64,000 nucleotides of DNA, taken from positions 1,347,813-1,411,812 of the forward strand of contig NC_023033.1 of NCBI RefSeq assembly GCF_000505665.1, given 5' to 3'. A model generated the notes under the pieces. It ran no database searches. It was not told the DNA's origin and saw only the letters and a program-made list of their open reading frames with translations. Positions within the stretch are counted from its first letter, which is position 1, and every line of letters begins with the position of its first letter. Of this stretch, positions 1 through 8,455 are shown piece by piece. The translations under genes and the position numbers were made by a program. This DNA comes from Thermosynechococcus sp. NK55a. GTDB taxonomy: Bacteria > Cyanobacteriota > Cyanobacteriia > Thermosynechococcales > Thermosynechococcaceae.

Positions 1-1259
1 CAATTGTGGAGACAGGGAATACCCTGACCCTCAATGCCAACAGCAACCTCGGCAGTGGCAACCTCACCCTGATTAGCCAAGGGGGTGTGCAACAGAATGC
101 AGGCGGCGGCATCACTGCCGGTGGCCTGGGCGTGAAAGGCAGTGGCACCTTTGACCTGAATAATGCCAGCAACGATGTGACCACCTTTGCTGCCAACGTC
201 AGCGGCGGCGTCACCTTCAGCGATGGCAATGGGTTTAGCCTAGGTCAAGTCACAAGCAGTGTCCCTGGCAGCGGTGGGAATGATACCCAGACCACCACCG
301 GCCTGACCACGAACAACAACGATGCCATTCTCGACAGTGGGACGGGTGGTCTGACCCTCAGTGCCAGCAGCAACCTCGGCAGTGGCAACCTCACCCTGAT
401 TAGCCAAGGGGGAGTGACGCAGTTTGGTACCGGTAGCATCACTGCCGGTGGCCTGGGCTTGCAAGGCACAGGCACCTTTGACCTGAACAACGCCAGCAAC
501 GATGTGACCACCTTTGCTGCCAACGTCAGCGGCGGCGTCACCTTCAGCGATGGCAATGGGTTTAGCGTAGGTCAAGTCACAAGCAGTGTCCCTGGCAGCG
601 GTGGGAATGATACCCAGACCACCACCGGCCTGACCACGAACAACAACGATGCCATTCTCGACAGTGGGACGGGTGGACTGACCCTCAATGCCAGCAGCAA
701 CCTCGGCAGTGGCAACCTCACCCTGATTAGCCAAGGGGGTGTGCAACAGAATGCAGGCGGCGGCATCACTGCCGGTGGCCTGGGCGTGCAAGGCAACGGT
801 ACCTTTGACCTGAATAATGCACCCGTGATAACAGCAGTTTTTGCTGCTAATATAAATGGTAGTCTACTCTATAGTGGCTTGAATTCAGTTGCGATTGGTA
901 CAGTAGCTAGTACTGTTGGTAGTGATAGTGTTACAACCAGTGGATTGAATATTGGTGGTAGGCAGCTCCCCAGTAATAGCCAGGTTACTTCTGAAACGAA
1001 AGTAGAAATAGGAGGTAGCGCTACGGTAGCGACAGGAACAACCAAGATCAGTTGTTCTCGTAATATTGAGCAAGCTAAAGAGGAGAATCAGGAAAGTAAA
1101 TCGAAGTCTCGTCTTGTCCTTATCAATGGCCGAGAAACCTCTGTTGACCCAGTCACACGACTTACAGTAGATGAAATTAACGAAAAGGAATCTACTGATT
1201 TTAATGATGATGGAAACTGCGTCAACCTTGAGCTAAATGCTGATAATGTGAGGCAGTAG
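1..1259 (+). CDS. Repetitive beta-strand-rich surface-type protein, C-terminal part (5' end outside window)
   Basis: The frame is open at the left edge, so this is the C-terminal ~418 residues of a longer protein. It carries a 109-residue repeat rich in Gly, Asn, Thr and Ser (recurring core NLGSGNLTLISQGGV), typical of hemagglutinin-like or adhesin-like beta-helix repeats. From about base 820 the repeat stops and base composition turns AT-rich; the last ~145 residues are unrelated, charged (many Glu/Lys) and contain two Cys. The function is not known; cell-surface or exported location is inferred from the repeat style only. It is separated from the next gene by ~105 bases. Confidence 0.75.
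   Translation, partial: IVETGNTLTLNANSNLGSGNLTLISQGGVQQNAGGGITAGGLGVKGSGTFDLNNASNDVTTFAANVSGGVTFSDGNGFSLGQVTSSVPGSGGNDTQTTTGLTTNNNDAILDSGTGGLTLSASSNLGSGNLTLISQGGVTQFGTGSITAGGLGLQGTGTFDLNNASNDVTTFAANVSGGVTFSDGNGFSVGQVTSSVPGSGGNDTQTTTGLTTNNNDAILDSGTGGLTLNASSNLGSGNLTLISQGGVQQNAGGGITAGGLGVQGNGTFDLNNAPVITAVFAANINGSLLYSGLNSVAIGTVASTVGSDSVTTSGLNIGGRQLPSNSQVTSETKVEIGGSATVATGTTKISCSRNIEQAKEENQESKSKSRLVLINGRETSVDPVTRLTVDEINEKESTDFNDDGNCVNLELNADNVRQ
41..821 (+). repeat. 327-bp in-frame tandem repeat
   Basis: The block CAGCAACCTCGGCAGTGGCA begins at 41, 368 and 695, an exact spacing of 327 bases (109 codons). Copies are close to identical over long stretches, for example the segment around GGCGGCGTCACCTTCAGCGA, which points to recent duplication or gene conversion. 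The third copy is cut short near 821, where it joins unrelated AT-rich coding sequence. Confidence 0.9.
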
Positions 1260-1365
1260 CTTTCTCGGTGTTTGGAGACTGAGGCATACTGTAGGCTTAT
1301 CGGTGATTGAATAAAGATGGCTTAAAGTGTTTTTCTCTTAGAGAAACTCAGCCACTGTTAGTTTT

Positions 1366-2040
1366 ATGCGGATTCTATTTGTAGAAGATGATCCTGAGCA
1401 ACTGGAGCCATTGAGTACTGCGCTCTCCCATAAGGGGCATTTGGTAGATGGAGTGCAAGAGGGAGAAACCGCTCAATGGTTGATTCAGGAGAAAACCTAT
1501 GACCTGTTGATTTTGGACTGGATGTTGCCTAAGGTGAGTGGCGTTGAGTTGTGTACCCAGTGCCGCCAACAGGGAAAGAACACGCCAATTCTGTTGCTTA
1601 CTGCCAAGGACACCACTGCCGATAAGGTGATGGGGCTCGATGCAGGCGCCGATGACTATCTGATTAAACCGGTGGATGTCATGGAATTGTTGGCACGAGT
1701 GCGTGCCCTTGGTCGGCGATCGCCCCAATGGCTGGGAGATCAACTGCATTTACAAGATTTAGTCCTTGATCTATCCTCGATGAAGTTAAAGCGGGGCGAT
1801 CGCACCCTCTTACTCTCAAGACGGGAATACCAGTTTTTAGAATTTTTCCTGCGTCATCCAGGCCAAGTGATCACTCGTGAACAATTAGAGCTAAATCTTT
1901 GGGAGTGGGATAACCAACCAGAAAGCAATGCAGTGAGTACTCAAATTCGGCGGTTGCGCCTGCGTCTTGAGGAAGTGGGATGTGCCGATTGGCTAGAGAC
2001 AATTTACGGCATGGGCTACCGCCTGCAGGCCAATTCCTAA
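1366..2040 (+). CDS. OmpR/PhoB-family response regulator
   Basis: 224 residues. Receiver domain at 1-120 with acidic pair D8/D9, phospho-acceptor D51 (LILDWMLP), T79 and K101 (IKP); winged-helix DNA-binding domain at ~128-222 ending in the usual YGMGYRL. All catalytic receiver residues are present, so it should be phosphorylated normally. The kinase gene starts 11 bases downstream, so the two form a two-component system. The sequence is of the cyanobacterial RppA/NrsR kind, but the signal cannot be deduced. The exported protein gene that follows the kinase is a possible target (inference). Confidence 0.92.
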   Translation: MRILFVEDDPEQLEPLSTALSHKGHLVDGVQEGETAQWLIQEKTYDLLILDWMLPKVSGVELCTQCRQQGKNTPILLLTAKDTTADKVMGLDAGADDYLIKPVDVMELLARVRALGRRSPQWLGDQLHLQDLVLDLSSMKLKRGDRTLLLSRREYQFLEFFLRHPGQVITREQLELNLWEWDNQPESNAVSTQIRRLRLRLEEVGCADWLETIYGMGYRLQANS

Positions 2041-2051
2041 AGAATCATCAA

Positions 2052-3449
2052 ATGCTGCAGGAACTCCAGCTAGCAGCCCAGAGATGGCAGCAACTGCCCC
2101 CCACGCGGCGGGGGATAGTGATCATTGCGCTGCCAGTTTGTTGTCTTTTGGGTACCGTGGGGGTCCTGATGTGGTTCAGCGCCAGTATTGCTAGTTATGA
2201 GCGCTGGGTGCATCACACACAACGGGTGAAAATTGAAGGACGTGAACTATTAAATCTCCTCATTAATGCCAAAACGGGTGTACAGGGCTATCAACTGACT
2301 CGTCAGCCGGGTTTTTTGGGGCCCTATCATAGTGCTGTTGCTGAGCTACCCTTGACCCTAGAAAACCTAGAGAACCTAATCAGGGATAATCCTACACAAC
2401 TGGCACACTTTCAGCAGCTCAAATCCCTAGTCACAAATGTCCTTGACATTCTGGCAAAACATGTTACGCTTCAGCTCAATCCATTCTCAGAGGATGCAAC
2501 CCAACGCTACTACGTTGCTCAGCAACTGGAGCAGGCAGAACAAGCGATGGATCGCGCCCATGCAGCGATTGATGCATTTTTGATGGAAGAAGAACGGCTT
2601 TTGCTCGAACGCCAGCAACGCTCAGAAACATTGCGGCGAATGAATAGCTTTGTTATTGTTGTGGCGGTTGTTGTTGGACTAGGAAGTAGTGGCCTAGCCA
2701 TATATTGGTTTCAACAGCTTCATCAGGAACTGGATCGACGGGGACGCCGCCTGGAGGCTGCGTGCGATCGCTTGGCTCGCTTTACGGCCAATGCGTCCCA
2801 TGAATTGCGGGCACCCATTGCTGCTATCTTAAGCCATGCCCAAGTGGGACTCCTGCTGGCGCAAGAAGCCCCAGAGCAATGCCAACTTCGGCTAGAAAAA
2901 ATAGCAACATTAGCCAAGTTCATGGGGCAACTAGTCAATGACTTATTGTTTCTCGCCCGCTATGAAGGAGCGTCATCTCCTAATTTTACAACATCTTTTG
3001 AATTAGTAACATTACTGGAACAAATTGCCCAAGAATGGCAAGAAACCTGCACAGCAAATCATGCGTTCCACCTTGAACTAGCCTCAATCTCTGCAGTGGT
3101 TAGGGGCGATCGCGACCTGATTAAACAAGCGATTCTTAATTTGCTCCATAATGCCCACCGCTATACGCCGGCGGGTGGAACAATTACCCTGCGCCTGGAA
3201 GTTGCAGAGCGTTTTGCTGTGATTGAGGTCAGGGATACCGGCATGGGCATTAGTGCCACGGCACTGCCCCACATTTTTGATTATTTCTACCGCGATGAAC
3301 GGGTGCGGCAGCGGGGTATCCACGGTTCAGGACTAGGATTGGCAATTGTCCGCCAAATTGTGGATCTCCATCGAGGAAGGGTCGCTGTTGCCAGCCAAGA
3401 GGATCAAGGCTCAACCTTTAGCATTAGCCTACCCCTGGCCTCTAACTGA
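2052..3449 (+). CDS. CHASE3-type membrane sensor histidine kinase
   Basis: 465 residues from the ATG at 2052. A transmembrane helix (~25-47) is followed by an extracytoplasmic helical region resembling CHASE3 (~48-190), a second helix (~200-222), then HisKA with the phosphorylated His at 250 (NASHELRAP) and HATPase_c with N box (NLLHNAHRYTP), G1 (DTGMGI) and G2 (GSGLGLAI). All kinase motifs are intact. It is probably the partner of the regulator ending at 2040. An earlier in-frame start would overlap the regulator; the ATG chosen leaves an 11-base gap. The hairpin GGTGTT-N8-AACACC lies at 3489-3508, just after the gene. Confidence 0.93.
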   Translation: MLQELQLAAQRWQQLPPTRRGIVIIALPVCCLLGTVGVLMWFSASIASYERWVHHTQRVKIEGRELLNLLINAKTGVQGYQLTRQPGFLGPYHSAVAELPLTLENLENLIRDNPTQLAHFQQLKSLVTNVLDILAKHVTLQLNPFSEDATQRYYVAQQLEQAEQAMDRAHAAIDAFLMEEERLLLERQQRSETLRRMNSFVIVVAVVVGLGSSGLAIYWFQQLHQELDRRGRRLEAACDRLARFTANASHELRAPIAAILSHAQVGLLLAQEAPEQCQLRLEKIATLAKFMGQLVNDLLFLARYEGASSPNFTTSFELVTLLEQIAQEWQETCTANHAFHLELASISAVVRGDRDLIKQAILNLLHNAHRYTPAGGTITLRLEVAERFAVIEVRDTGMGISATALPHIFDYFYRDERVRQRGIHGSGLGLAIVRQIVDLHRGRVAVASQEDQGSTFSISLPLASN

Positions 3450-3561
3450 AGTTGTCATATTTGTGTCATTTTTGTTGGTTATCCTCAAGGTGTTCTGGAG
3501 AAAACACCAGGATTAAACACCCCTGAGCTATGACTTCTACCAGTTGAACGGAGGATAAAAC

Positions 3562-4182
3562 ATGCAGATTCAACGACTACAACCTCTGATGGTTGCCACC
3601 CTTACGGCCCTAGCGATCCCCCTGGCGATCGCCCCCCCTAGTCTTGCCCGTCCGGGTTGGGATGGGCCACCCATAATGGCGCGCGAAGCAGAAAAAGCAT
3701 TTCGCGATCTTTCAAAAGCGGAATATGAAGGCACACGAGCCAAAGGCATCGGCGGTGCCGATACGACGCTCCTCAGTTTGGGCGATCGTCTGTTGGCCAC
3801 GGCGCGCCAGCAGCAGCAAAGTAATAACTACTTCGCCGCCAAGGAAACAGCTAAGGCAGCTGCACGAGTTTATGAAGCTGCTCGTAACCTTGCCGAAGCT
3901 CGCACGGAGCAAGCTTTTCTTTCCCGGAGCTACTACGATGCTCCCTTCGTTGTCAGTCGTGAGTTAAGTCGCACCGAAGCAGAAATGGCCTACTATAAGG
4001 GTACTAACAGCACAATCCGCGACCTGTACAACCGGGGCCGCCAGCTCGCTCAACCAGCCACCGTCAGTGCAACTACACCCCCACAAACAAACGGGAACAT
4101 TGCCTACTTGGCTACGAATCGCGCTGCTGTTCAACTCCTGAAAGCAGCCCGCCACCTGATGCGAGCCGAGCTAGGCTTTTAA
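3562..4182 (+). CDS. Exported protein of unknown function
   Basis: 206 residues with a clear Sec signal peptide: basic start, hydrophobic stretch ~9-25, likely cleavage after SLARPG. The mature part is helical, rich in Ala, Arg and Gln, with heptad-like stretches (~40-125 and ~185-206); no Cys and no catalytic motif seen. A good Shine-Dalgarno (GGAGG) lies before the ATG. It follows a two-component pair on the same strand at 112 bases and may be a periplasmic member of that regulon (inference). I do not recognise the family. Confidence 0.8.
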   Translation: MQIQRLQPLMVATLTALAIPLAIAPPSLARPGWDGPPIMAREAEKAFRDLSKAEYEGTRAKGIGGADTTLLSLGDRLLATARQQQQSNNYFAAKETAKAAARVYEAARNLAEARTEQAFLSRSYYDAPFVVSRELSRTEAEMAYYKGTNSTIRDLYNRGRQLAQPATVSATTPPQTNGNIAYLATNRAAVQLLKAARHLMRAELGF

Positions 4183-4201
4183 AGCTTGATTAGATTAGTG
4201 G

Positions 4202-4227
4202 TAGGGGTAAGTGTCATCTTGCCCCTA
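4202..4227 (+). terminator. Intrinsic terminator after the exported protein gene
   Basis: A 10-bp stem (TAGGGGTAAG with CTTGCCCCTA, one G-T pair) with a 6-base loop lies 20 bases after the stop codon and is followed within a few bases by TTTT. Confidence 0.6.
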
Positions 4228-4330
4228 GGGTTTTACCCCATTGCTCAGCCCCTCTCCCTAAATTACCCAAAAACTGGGTTTAATGTTTTACTCTGGGGGC
4301 TAGCCCTCGGTTTATAGAGCGGCACAAGAG

Positions 4331-4485
4331 TACCCATCCCCTTCAGGGGATATGGGAGCATCACGGTAAGGTAGGTACCAAGTTCTTGGTCAAGCCATCT
4401 TCCTTAGGATTTGGAGGGAACCTGCAATGGTCGGCAAGGTCACTGAACCCGTAACCAAATTTCGCCCTCTTTAGGGCAGGGGAGT
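4331..4485 (+). mobile_element. Possible IS200/IS605-type right-end remnant or omega-RNA-like scaffold
   Basis: This gene-free stretch holds two hairpins: 4333-4356 (CCCATCCCC ttca GGGG-at-ATGGG) and 4464-4477 (GCCCT cttt AGGGC), plus the palindrome ACCAAGTTCTTGGT at ~4377-4390. The last hairpin followed by AGGGGAGTATG closely resembles the conserved 3' ends of cyanobacterial IS605/tnpB elements. No tnpA or tnpB is present, and the similarity is from memory rather than a search. It ends directly at the eda start codon. It could instead be an unrelated structured leader of eda. Confidence 0.35.
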
Positions 4486-5106
4486 ATGTTAGCGCAGTTA
4501 CAGTTCTTGCAGCCTTTGCCCTTGATTGCTGTGGTGCGCGCACCTGATCCGCTCCAAGCGATCGCCCGTGCTCAGGTCTATCTGCAAGCCGGTTTTACCT
4601 CTTTGGAGGTGACTTGGACAATTCCAGATGCCCCCATCGTGCTGCAACAACTGCGTCAAGACTATCCTCACTGCACAATCGGAGCCGCCAGCCTACAAAC
4701 GCCACCCATGGTGGAGGAGGCGATCGCGGCGGGTGCCCAATTTTTAGTGACCCCCCATACAGCCATAGAGGTGGTGCCCCTTGCCAAGGATGCCAACTGT
4801 CCCCTGATTCTGGGTGCATTGACGCCCACGGAAGTTCTCTACGCTTGGCAATCTGGAGCAACGGCAGTGAAGGTTTTTCCAATCTTAGCAGTGGGGGGTG
4901 CGAGCTATCTACAGGCCTTGCGACCCTTGTTTGCTGAGATTCCCTTAATCCCCTGTGGAGGCATTGGTTGGGAAGATGTGGTGCCCCTCTGGCGTGCTGG
5001 AGCGATCGCCATCGCTATGGGCAGCCAACTGGGTACAGATTTGACGAGACTCAAACAGCAGGTGGCTCGGGCTCATCAGGCGTATCAGGCGCTGGGGCAG
5101 GGGTAA
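4486..5106 (+). CDS. eda: KDPG/KHG aldolase
   Basis: 206 residues, the normal family length. It would cleave 2-keto-3-deoxy-6-phosphogluconate to pyruvate and glyceraldehyde 3-phosphate in the Entner-Doudoroff route. The Schiff-base lysine is K129 (AVKVFP), the catalytic glutamate E41 (LEVTW), and the phosphate-binding GG is at the CGGIG motif near 158. The usual GAGTV is GAASL here. The 3' end overlaps the convergent DUF1997 gene by 56 bases. The start codon lies at the end of the structured stretch at 4331-4485, with AGGGGAG as a close ribosome-binding site. Confidence 0.9.
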   Translation: MLAQLQFLQPLPLIAVVRAPDPLQAIARAQVYLQAGFTSLEVTWTIPDAPIVLQQLRQDYPHCTIGAASLQTPPMVEEAIAAGAQFLVTPHTAIEVVPLAKDANCPLILGALTPTEVLYAWQSGATAVKVFPILAVGGASYLQALRPLFAEIPLIPCGGIGWEDVVPLWRAGAIAIAMGSQLGTDLTRLKQQVARAHQAYQALGQG

Positions 5107-5749
5107 GGGTGCGCACCCGCTCAGCATGGAAACGTTTGCGTCGCCAGCGTTTGCCCATGTCCAAGCCAATGGTTTTGTGGAAGTCGTCTTGGACTTTGGC
5201 AGTTAGGCGGTAGGACACTTGGCGGACAATTTGAGCCAAGACGCGGTTACCGGTCCCCTGAATCAGACCATGGGGCAGACGGTAGATAAACCGCGGAAAG
5301 TACATTTTCACCCGCAAATCCAATTCCCAATTCACCCGGGTGTAGTCAAGGATGTTCAAGGCTAACAGGTCCCTGTCGGTTTCAGGTGTGGCTCGCATCG
5401 GTACCAAGGCCATAGCCGCTTGAAAATTCACCTCGTAGTTCAAAAACGGCTGCTCGGGCACCGGAATTGTTTCAATGCGATAGACCCCCTGCTCTTGGGG
5501 TAGCAGATGCAGTCCAATTTTAGGTTCCACTTCATAGCCATGGGAACCGTAGCGACCAATGGTGAGAATGTAGCCATGCTTGCCCACCGGCTCTACTTTC
5601 ATGGGGTGGGCACAACGATGGAACCAGTCTTGATGGTTGTTGAGGTAGGTTTCATAGCGTAACACTGGAGCATAGACTTCCATCCAGCCTTGGAATTGGT
5701 TGTGAAAAATAAAAGGGGGTAGGTTCGTCCCGTACTGGGCGTCCGTCAT
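5051..5749 (-). CDS. DUF1997 family protein
   Basis: 232 residues, of the DUF1997 family found in cyanobacteria and plastids, function unknown to me. No signal peptide or membrane segment. The core (~10-200) is rich in aromatic residues; the tail is a Pro-rich linker. The last 56 bases overlap the convergent eda gene, which encodes much of that Pro-rich tail. Confidence 0.8.
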   Translation of the reverse strand: MTDAQYGTNLPPFIFHNQFQGWMEVYAPVLRYETYLNNHQDWFHRCAHPMKVEPVGKHGYILTIGRYGSHGYEVEPKIGLHLLPQEQGVYRIETIPVPEQPFLNYEVNFQAAMALVPMRATPETDRDLLALNILDYTRVNWELDLRVKMYFPRFIYRLPHGLIQGTGNRVLAQIVRQVSYRLTAKVQDDFHKTIGLDMGKRWRRKRFHAERVRTLTPAPAPDTPDEPEPPAV

Positions 5750-5825
5750 AGCATTACATCAGCATTTGGTGATTTTGATCCTGACATACTGCTGGGGGCG
5801 ATCGCTAGTGCGGGGAGCCTTGGAA

Positions 5826-7991
5826 ATGTCATCTCTGTCCAACGGTTGGTTTAGATTTCGTTACATTACTATTCAGTTCATTGAGGCTCCACCGATGCCG
5901 CCTGTCACACCTTGGCTCGCCGTTGAACACTTAGACAAGCCATGGATTTTTTGGCCATTGTTCTTGATGGTGGTTCTCAGCAGTGTCGTTTTGCGCTGGG
6001 GAAACGTACAGCAGCAGTGGGCGCGGGTCATTGTTGTTGGCAGTTTGATAGCCTTAATGCTGCATTATCTGCTGTGGCGATCGCTAGCCACCCTCAATCT
6101 GCGCACTCCCCTAGAGGCTGCCCTTAGCCTACTCCTACTGGGCATTGAAGGTTTTATGATGGCGGGCTATGGGCTGCAACTCTACCTTCTCCTCCACATC
6201 AAAAATCGTCGTCCTGAAGCCGATGCCGCTGCCCTTGCGGTCAAAAGTGGCCACTATCAGCCTTGGGTGGATATTTTTATTCCCACCTACAACGAACCGC
6301 TGCCGATCCTACGGCGGACGATTGTTGGCTGCCAAGCCCTAGAGTACCCCCACAAACGCATCTATGTCCTTGACGATACCCGTCGGCCGGCGCTGCGGGA
6401 ATTGGCCTGCGAATTGGGCTGTGAATACCTGAGTCGACCAGACAATCGCCATGCCAAAGCCGGCAATCTCAACCATGCCCTTGCCCAAACTCAGGGTGAA
6501 CTCATTGCGGTCTTTGATGCCGATTTTGTTCCCACCCGCAACTTTCTCACCCGCACGGTGGGCTTTTTTCAGGCTCCCGATATCGGCCTTGTGCAAACCT
6601 ACCAGAGCTTTTACAATCCTGACCCCATTGCCCGCAACCTTGGCCTAGAGGCGCATTTGCCCCAAGAGGTGGAGATCTTTTCGCGTCACTATCAAGTGCT
6701 GCGGGATGGCATCGAAACGGCGTTGTGCTACGGCAGTTCTTTTGTGGTGCGGCGATCGGCCCTAGAGGCCATTGGCGGCTTTGTCACTGCCTCCCTCAGT
6801 GAGGACTACTACACCGGAATCCAATTGGCAGCAGATGGTTATCGGCTGATTTACTTGAATGAAAGCCTGAGTGCGGGACTCTGTGCGGAGGACATGGCGG
6901 CTCACATTCGTCAACGCCAACGCTGGGCACGGGGGACGCTTCAGGGCTTTTTTATTGCCGCAAACCCGCTGCGGGTAGCCAATCTCACCTGGCTTCAGCG
7001 CCTTGCCCACCTAGAGGGCATGACCCAGTGGTTTCACAGTCCCCTGCGTTTGTTCTTGCTCCTGTTGCCCTTAATGGCTGCCTTTTGGGGGATCGTGCCC
7101 CTGGAAACAACCCTGCGGCAGTGGCTTTACTATTTTATGCCCTACTACTGGCTGCTACTGAGTACCTTCCGCTGGCTCAATGGTCAAAGCCGTTCAGCGG
7201 TGGTCTCAGATCTCTATGCCGTTGTCCAATGTGTGCCCCTGACATTGACCGTGATTCAGACGCTGTTGCGTCCCTTTGGTCATCGTTTTTGGGTAACACC
7301 GAAGGGGAGGCATGGCGATCGCTACCATTTTCAGTGGCACCTAGGGGCACCGCTACTCGTACTTTTTGTGCTCTCAGTTATGGCTGCTGTATTGAATTGG
7401 CAGGCGTTGCACACCAAGGGGCTACTCCTGGCTTGGGTCTGGAACCTTTACAATTTGCTGATTCTTGCCCTTGCCCTCTACAGCCTTATCGAACGCCCCC
7501 ACCCCGATCCCTACGATTGGCTCAATGTACAGCAAACCGTTGAACTCCATCTAGCCTGGGATCAAACCACTGCCCTCTGGGGCAGGACGATTCGCCTTTG
7601 TGAAGGGGGGGCTCTCGTTCATCTGCATCAACCCCTCCCCCCCTCCGCAATGGGTGTGCCCCTCACCTGTCGGCTGTTGGAGGCCGGCATTGACCTCAGC
7701 GGCCAAATTGTGAACATGCCCAGTCCAACGACCCTCAAGATTGGCTTCGATCCCCTCACTCCGGCTCAATATCGGCAATTGATCACGTTCCTTTTCTGTG
7801 AACCCAACCGCTGGCAATGGCAACAAGCCCCCAGTGAATTGCAGACCCTATGGCTGCTCCTGCGAGCTCTCGTCTCGCCTCCCCTGAGTTGCCAGGGGCA
7901 GCACCGACACCCTGCCCCTCAAGCTAAGCAACATCAGGGCATTGTACCTGTTGCTATTGCCAAACAAAACCGTGGACGAGGCAACCATTAA
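5826..7991 (+). CDS. Cellulose-synthase-like family 2 glycosyltransferase
   Basis: About 721 residues from the ATG at 5826, preceded by GGGGAG; a TTG at 5766 and an ATG at 5895 are alternatives. Two to four N-terminal membrane helices, then the GT-A core with DDTRRP, DAD (VFDADF), SED (variant of TED) and QRQRW, then four or more C-terminal helices: the BcsA plan for processive beta-glucan synthesis at the inner membrane. A C-terminal region (~585-690) sits where PilZ lies, but the c-di-GMP signature (D/N)xSxxG reads CEGGALV, so binding may be lost. No bcsB or bcsZ neighbour is seen. The polymer is not certain. Confidence 0.85.
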   Translation: MSSLSNGWFRFRYITIQFIEAPPMPPVTPWLAVEHLDKPWIFWPLFLMVVLSSVVLRWGNVQQQWARVIVVGSLIALMLHYLLWRSLATLNLRTPLEAALSLLLLGIEGFMMAGYGLQLYLLLHIKNRRPEADAAALAVKSGHYQPWVDIFIPTYNEPLPILRRTIVGCQALEYPHKRIYVLDDTRRPALRELACELGCEYLSRPDNRHAKAGNLNHALAQTQGELIAVFDADFVPTRNFLTRTVGFFQAPDIGLVQTYQSFYNPDPIARNLGLEAHLPQEVEIFSRHYQVLRDGIETALCYGSSFVVRRSALEAIGGFVTASLSEDYYTGIQLAADGYRLIYLNESLSAGLCAEDMAAHIRQRQRWARGTLQGFFIAANPLRVANLTWLQRLAHLEGMTQWFHSPLRLFLLLLPLMAAFWGIVPLETTLRQWLYYFMPYYWLLLSTFRWLNGQSRSAVVSDLYAVVQCVPLTLTVIQTLLRPFGHRFWVTPKGRHGDRYHFQWHLGAPLLVLFVLSVMAAVLNWQALHTKGLLLAWVWNLYNLLILALALYSLIERPHPDPYDWLNVQQTVELHLAWDQTTALWGRTIRLCEGGALVHLHQPLPPSAMGVPLTCRLLEAGIDLSGQIVNMPSPTTLKIGFDPLTPAQYRQLITFLFCEPNRWQWQQAPSELQTLWLLLRALVSPPLSCQGQHRHPAPQAKQHQGIVPVAIAKQNRGRGNH

Positions 7992-8062
7992 ATATAATAA
8001 TTAATAATTAACTATAGAGTAATGACTCGGAGACCCCTCGGCGATCGCCAGCAGGACTAGCA

Positions 8063-8455
8063 ATGAGCACTCCCGATTCGCAACTACCTCCCCTAACGGA
8101 AACGACCTTGTGGCAAATTCTCAATGAGGAACTGGATGATGCCACGGTCAATCGACTGCTGTGGCACTGCTTGGGCTATCGGTATGACGCCCACAGCCAA
8201 ACTTGGCGGAGCGATCGCGTACCTCCAGAATGGCAGCAAGAGTATCCTCACCCCCCAGACTTCATTGGCAGCCGCCCCGCCATTGTCAAGCTCACCCGCT
8301 CTATTCCCCCTGCCCACAAACAACTTCTCAAGGAACAGTTGGGTTTTGGGGGTTACGAAATTAAGGAACTCAACCCCCGCCGTACCCGCCGTGCCACTGC
8401 TGTCAACTGGCTCCTCAGCTACATGGCCACTCAAGAGGAAGCTCAGGCAAAGTAA
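8063..8455 (+). CDS. DUF1823 family protein
   Basis: 130 residues, soluble, belonging to the DUF1823 family of cyanobacteria and plastids (function unknown). Conserved-looking core WHCLGYRY and the C-terminal RRTRRATAVNWLLSYM. The upstream 70 bases are AT-rich and contain TATAAT at 7993-7998, a likely -10 box. The last 13 bases overlap the convergent bioA gene. Confidence 0.82.
   Translation: MSTPDSQLPPLTETTLWQILNEELDDATVNRLLWHCLGYRYDAHSQTWRSDRVPPEWQQEYPHPPDFIGSRPAIVKLTRSIPPAHKQLLKEQLGFGGYEIKELNPRRTRRATAVNWLLSYMATQEEAQAK

Noticed and set aside
240-791. Long minus-strand frames opposite the repeat gene
   Set aside because: They mirror the repeat composition of the plus-strand gene and have no start site or family features.
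41-821. Regular repeats that might suggest a CRISPR array
   Set aside because: The period is 327 bases, the units are coding and in frame, and there are no short repeats with unique spacers.
4361-4543. 60-codon minus-strand frame over the eda start
   Set aside because: It runs through the hairpins and the eda N-terminus, with no ribosome-binding site.
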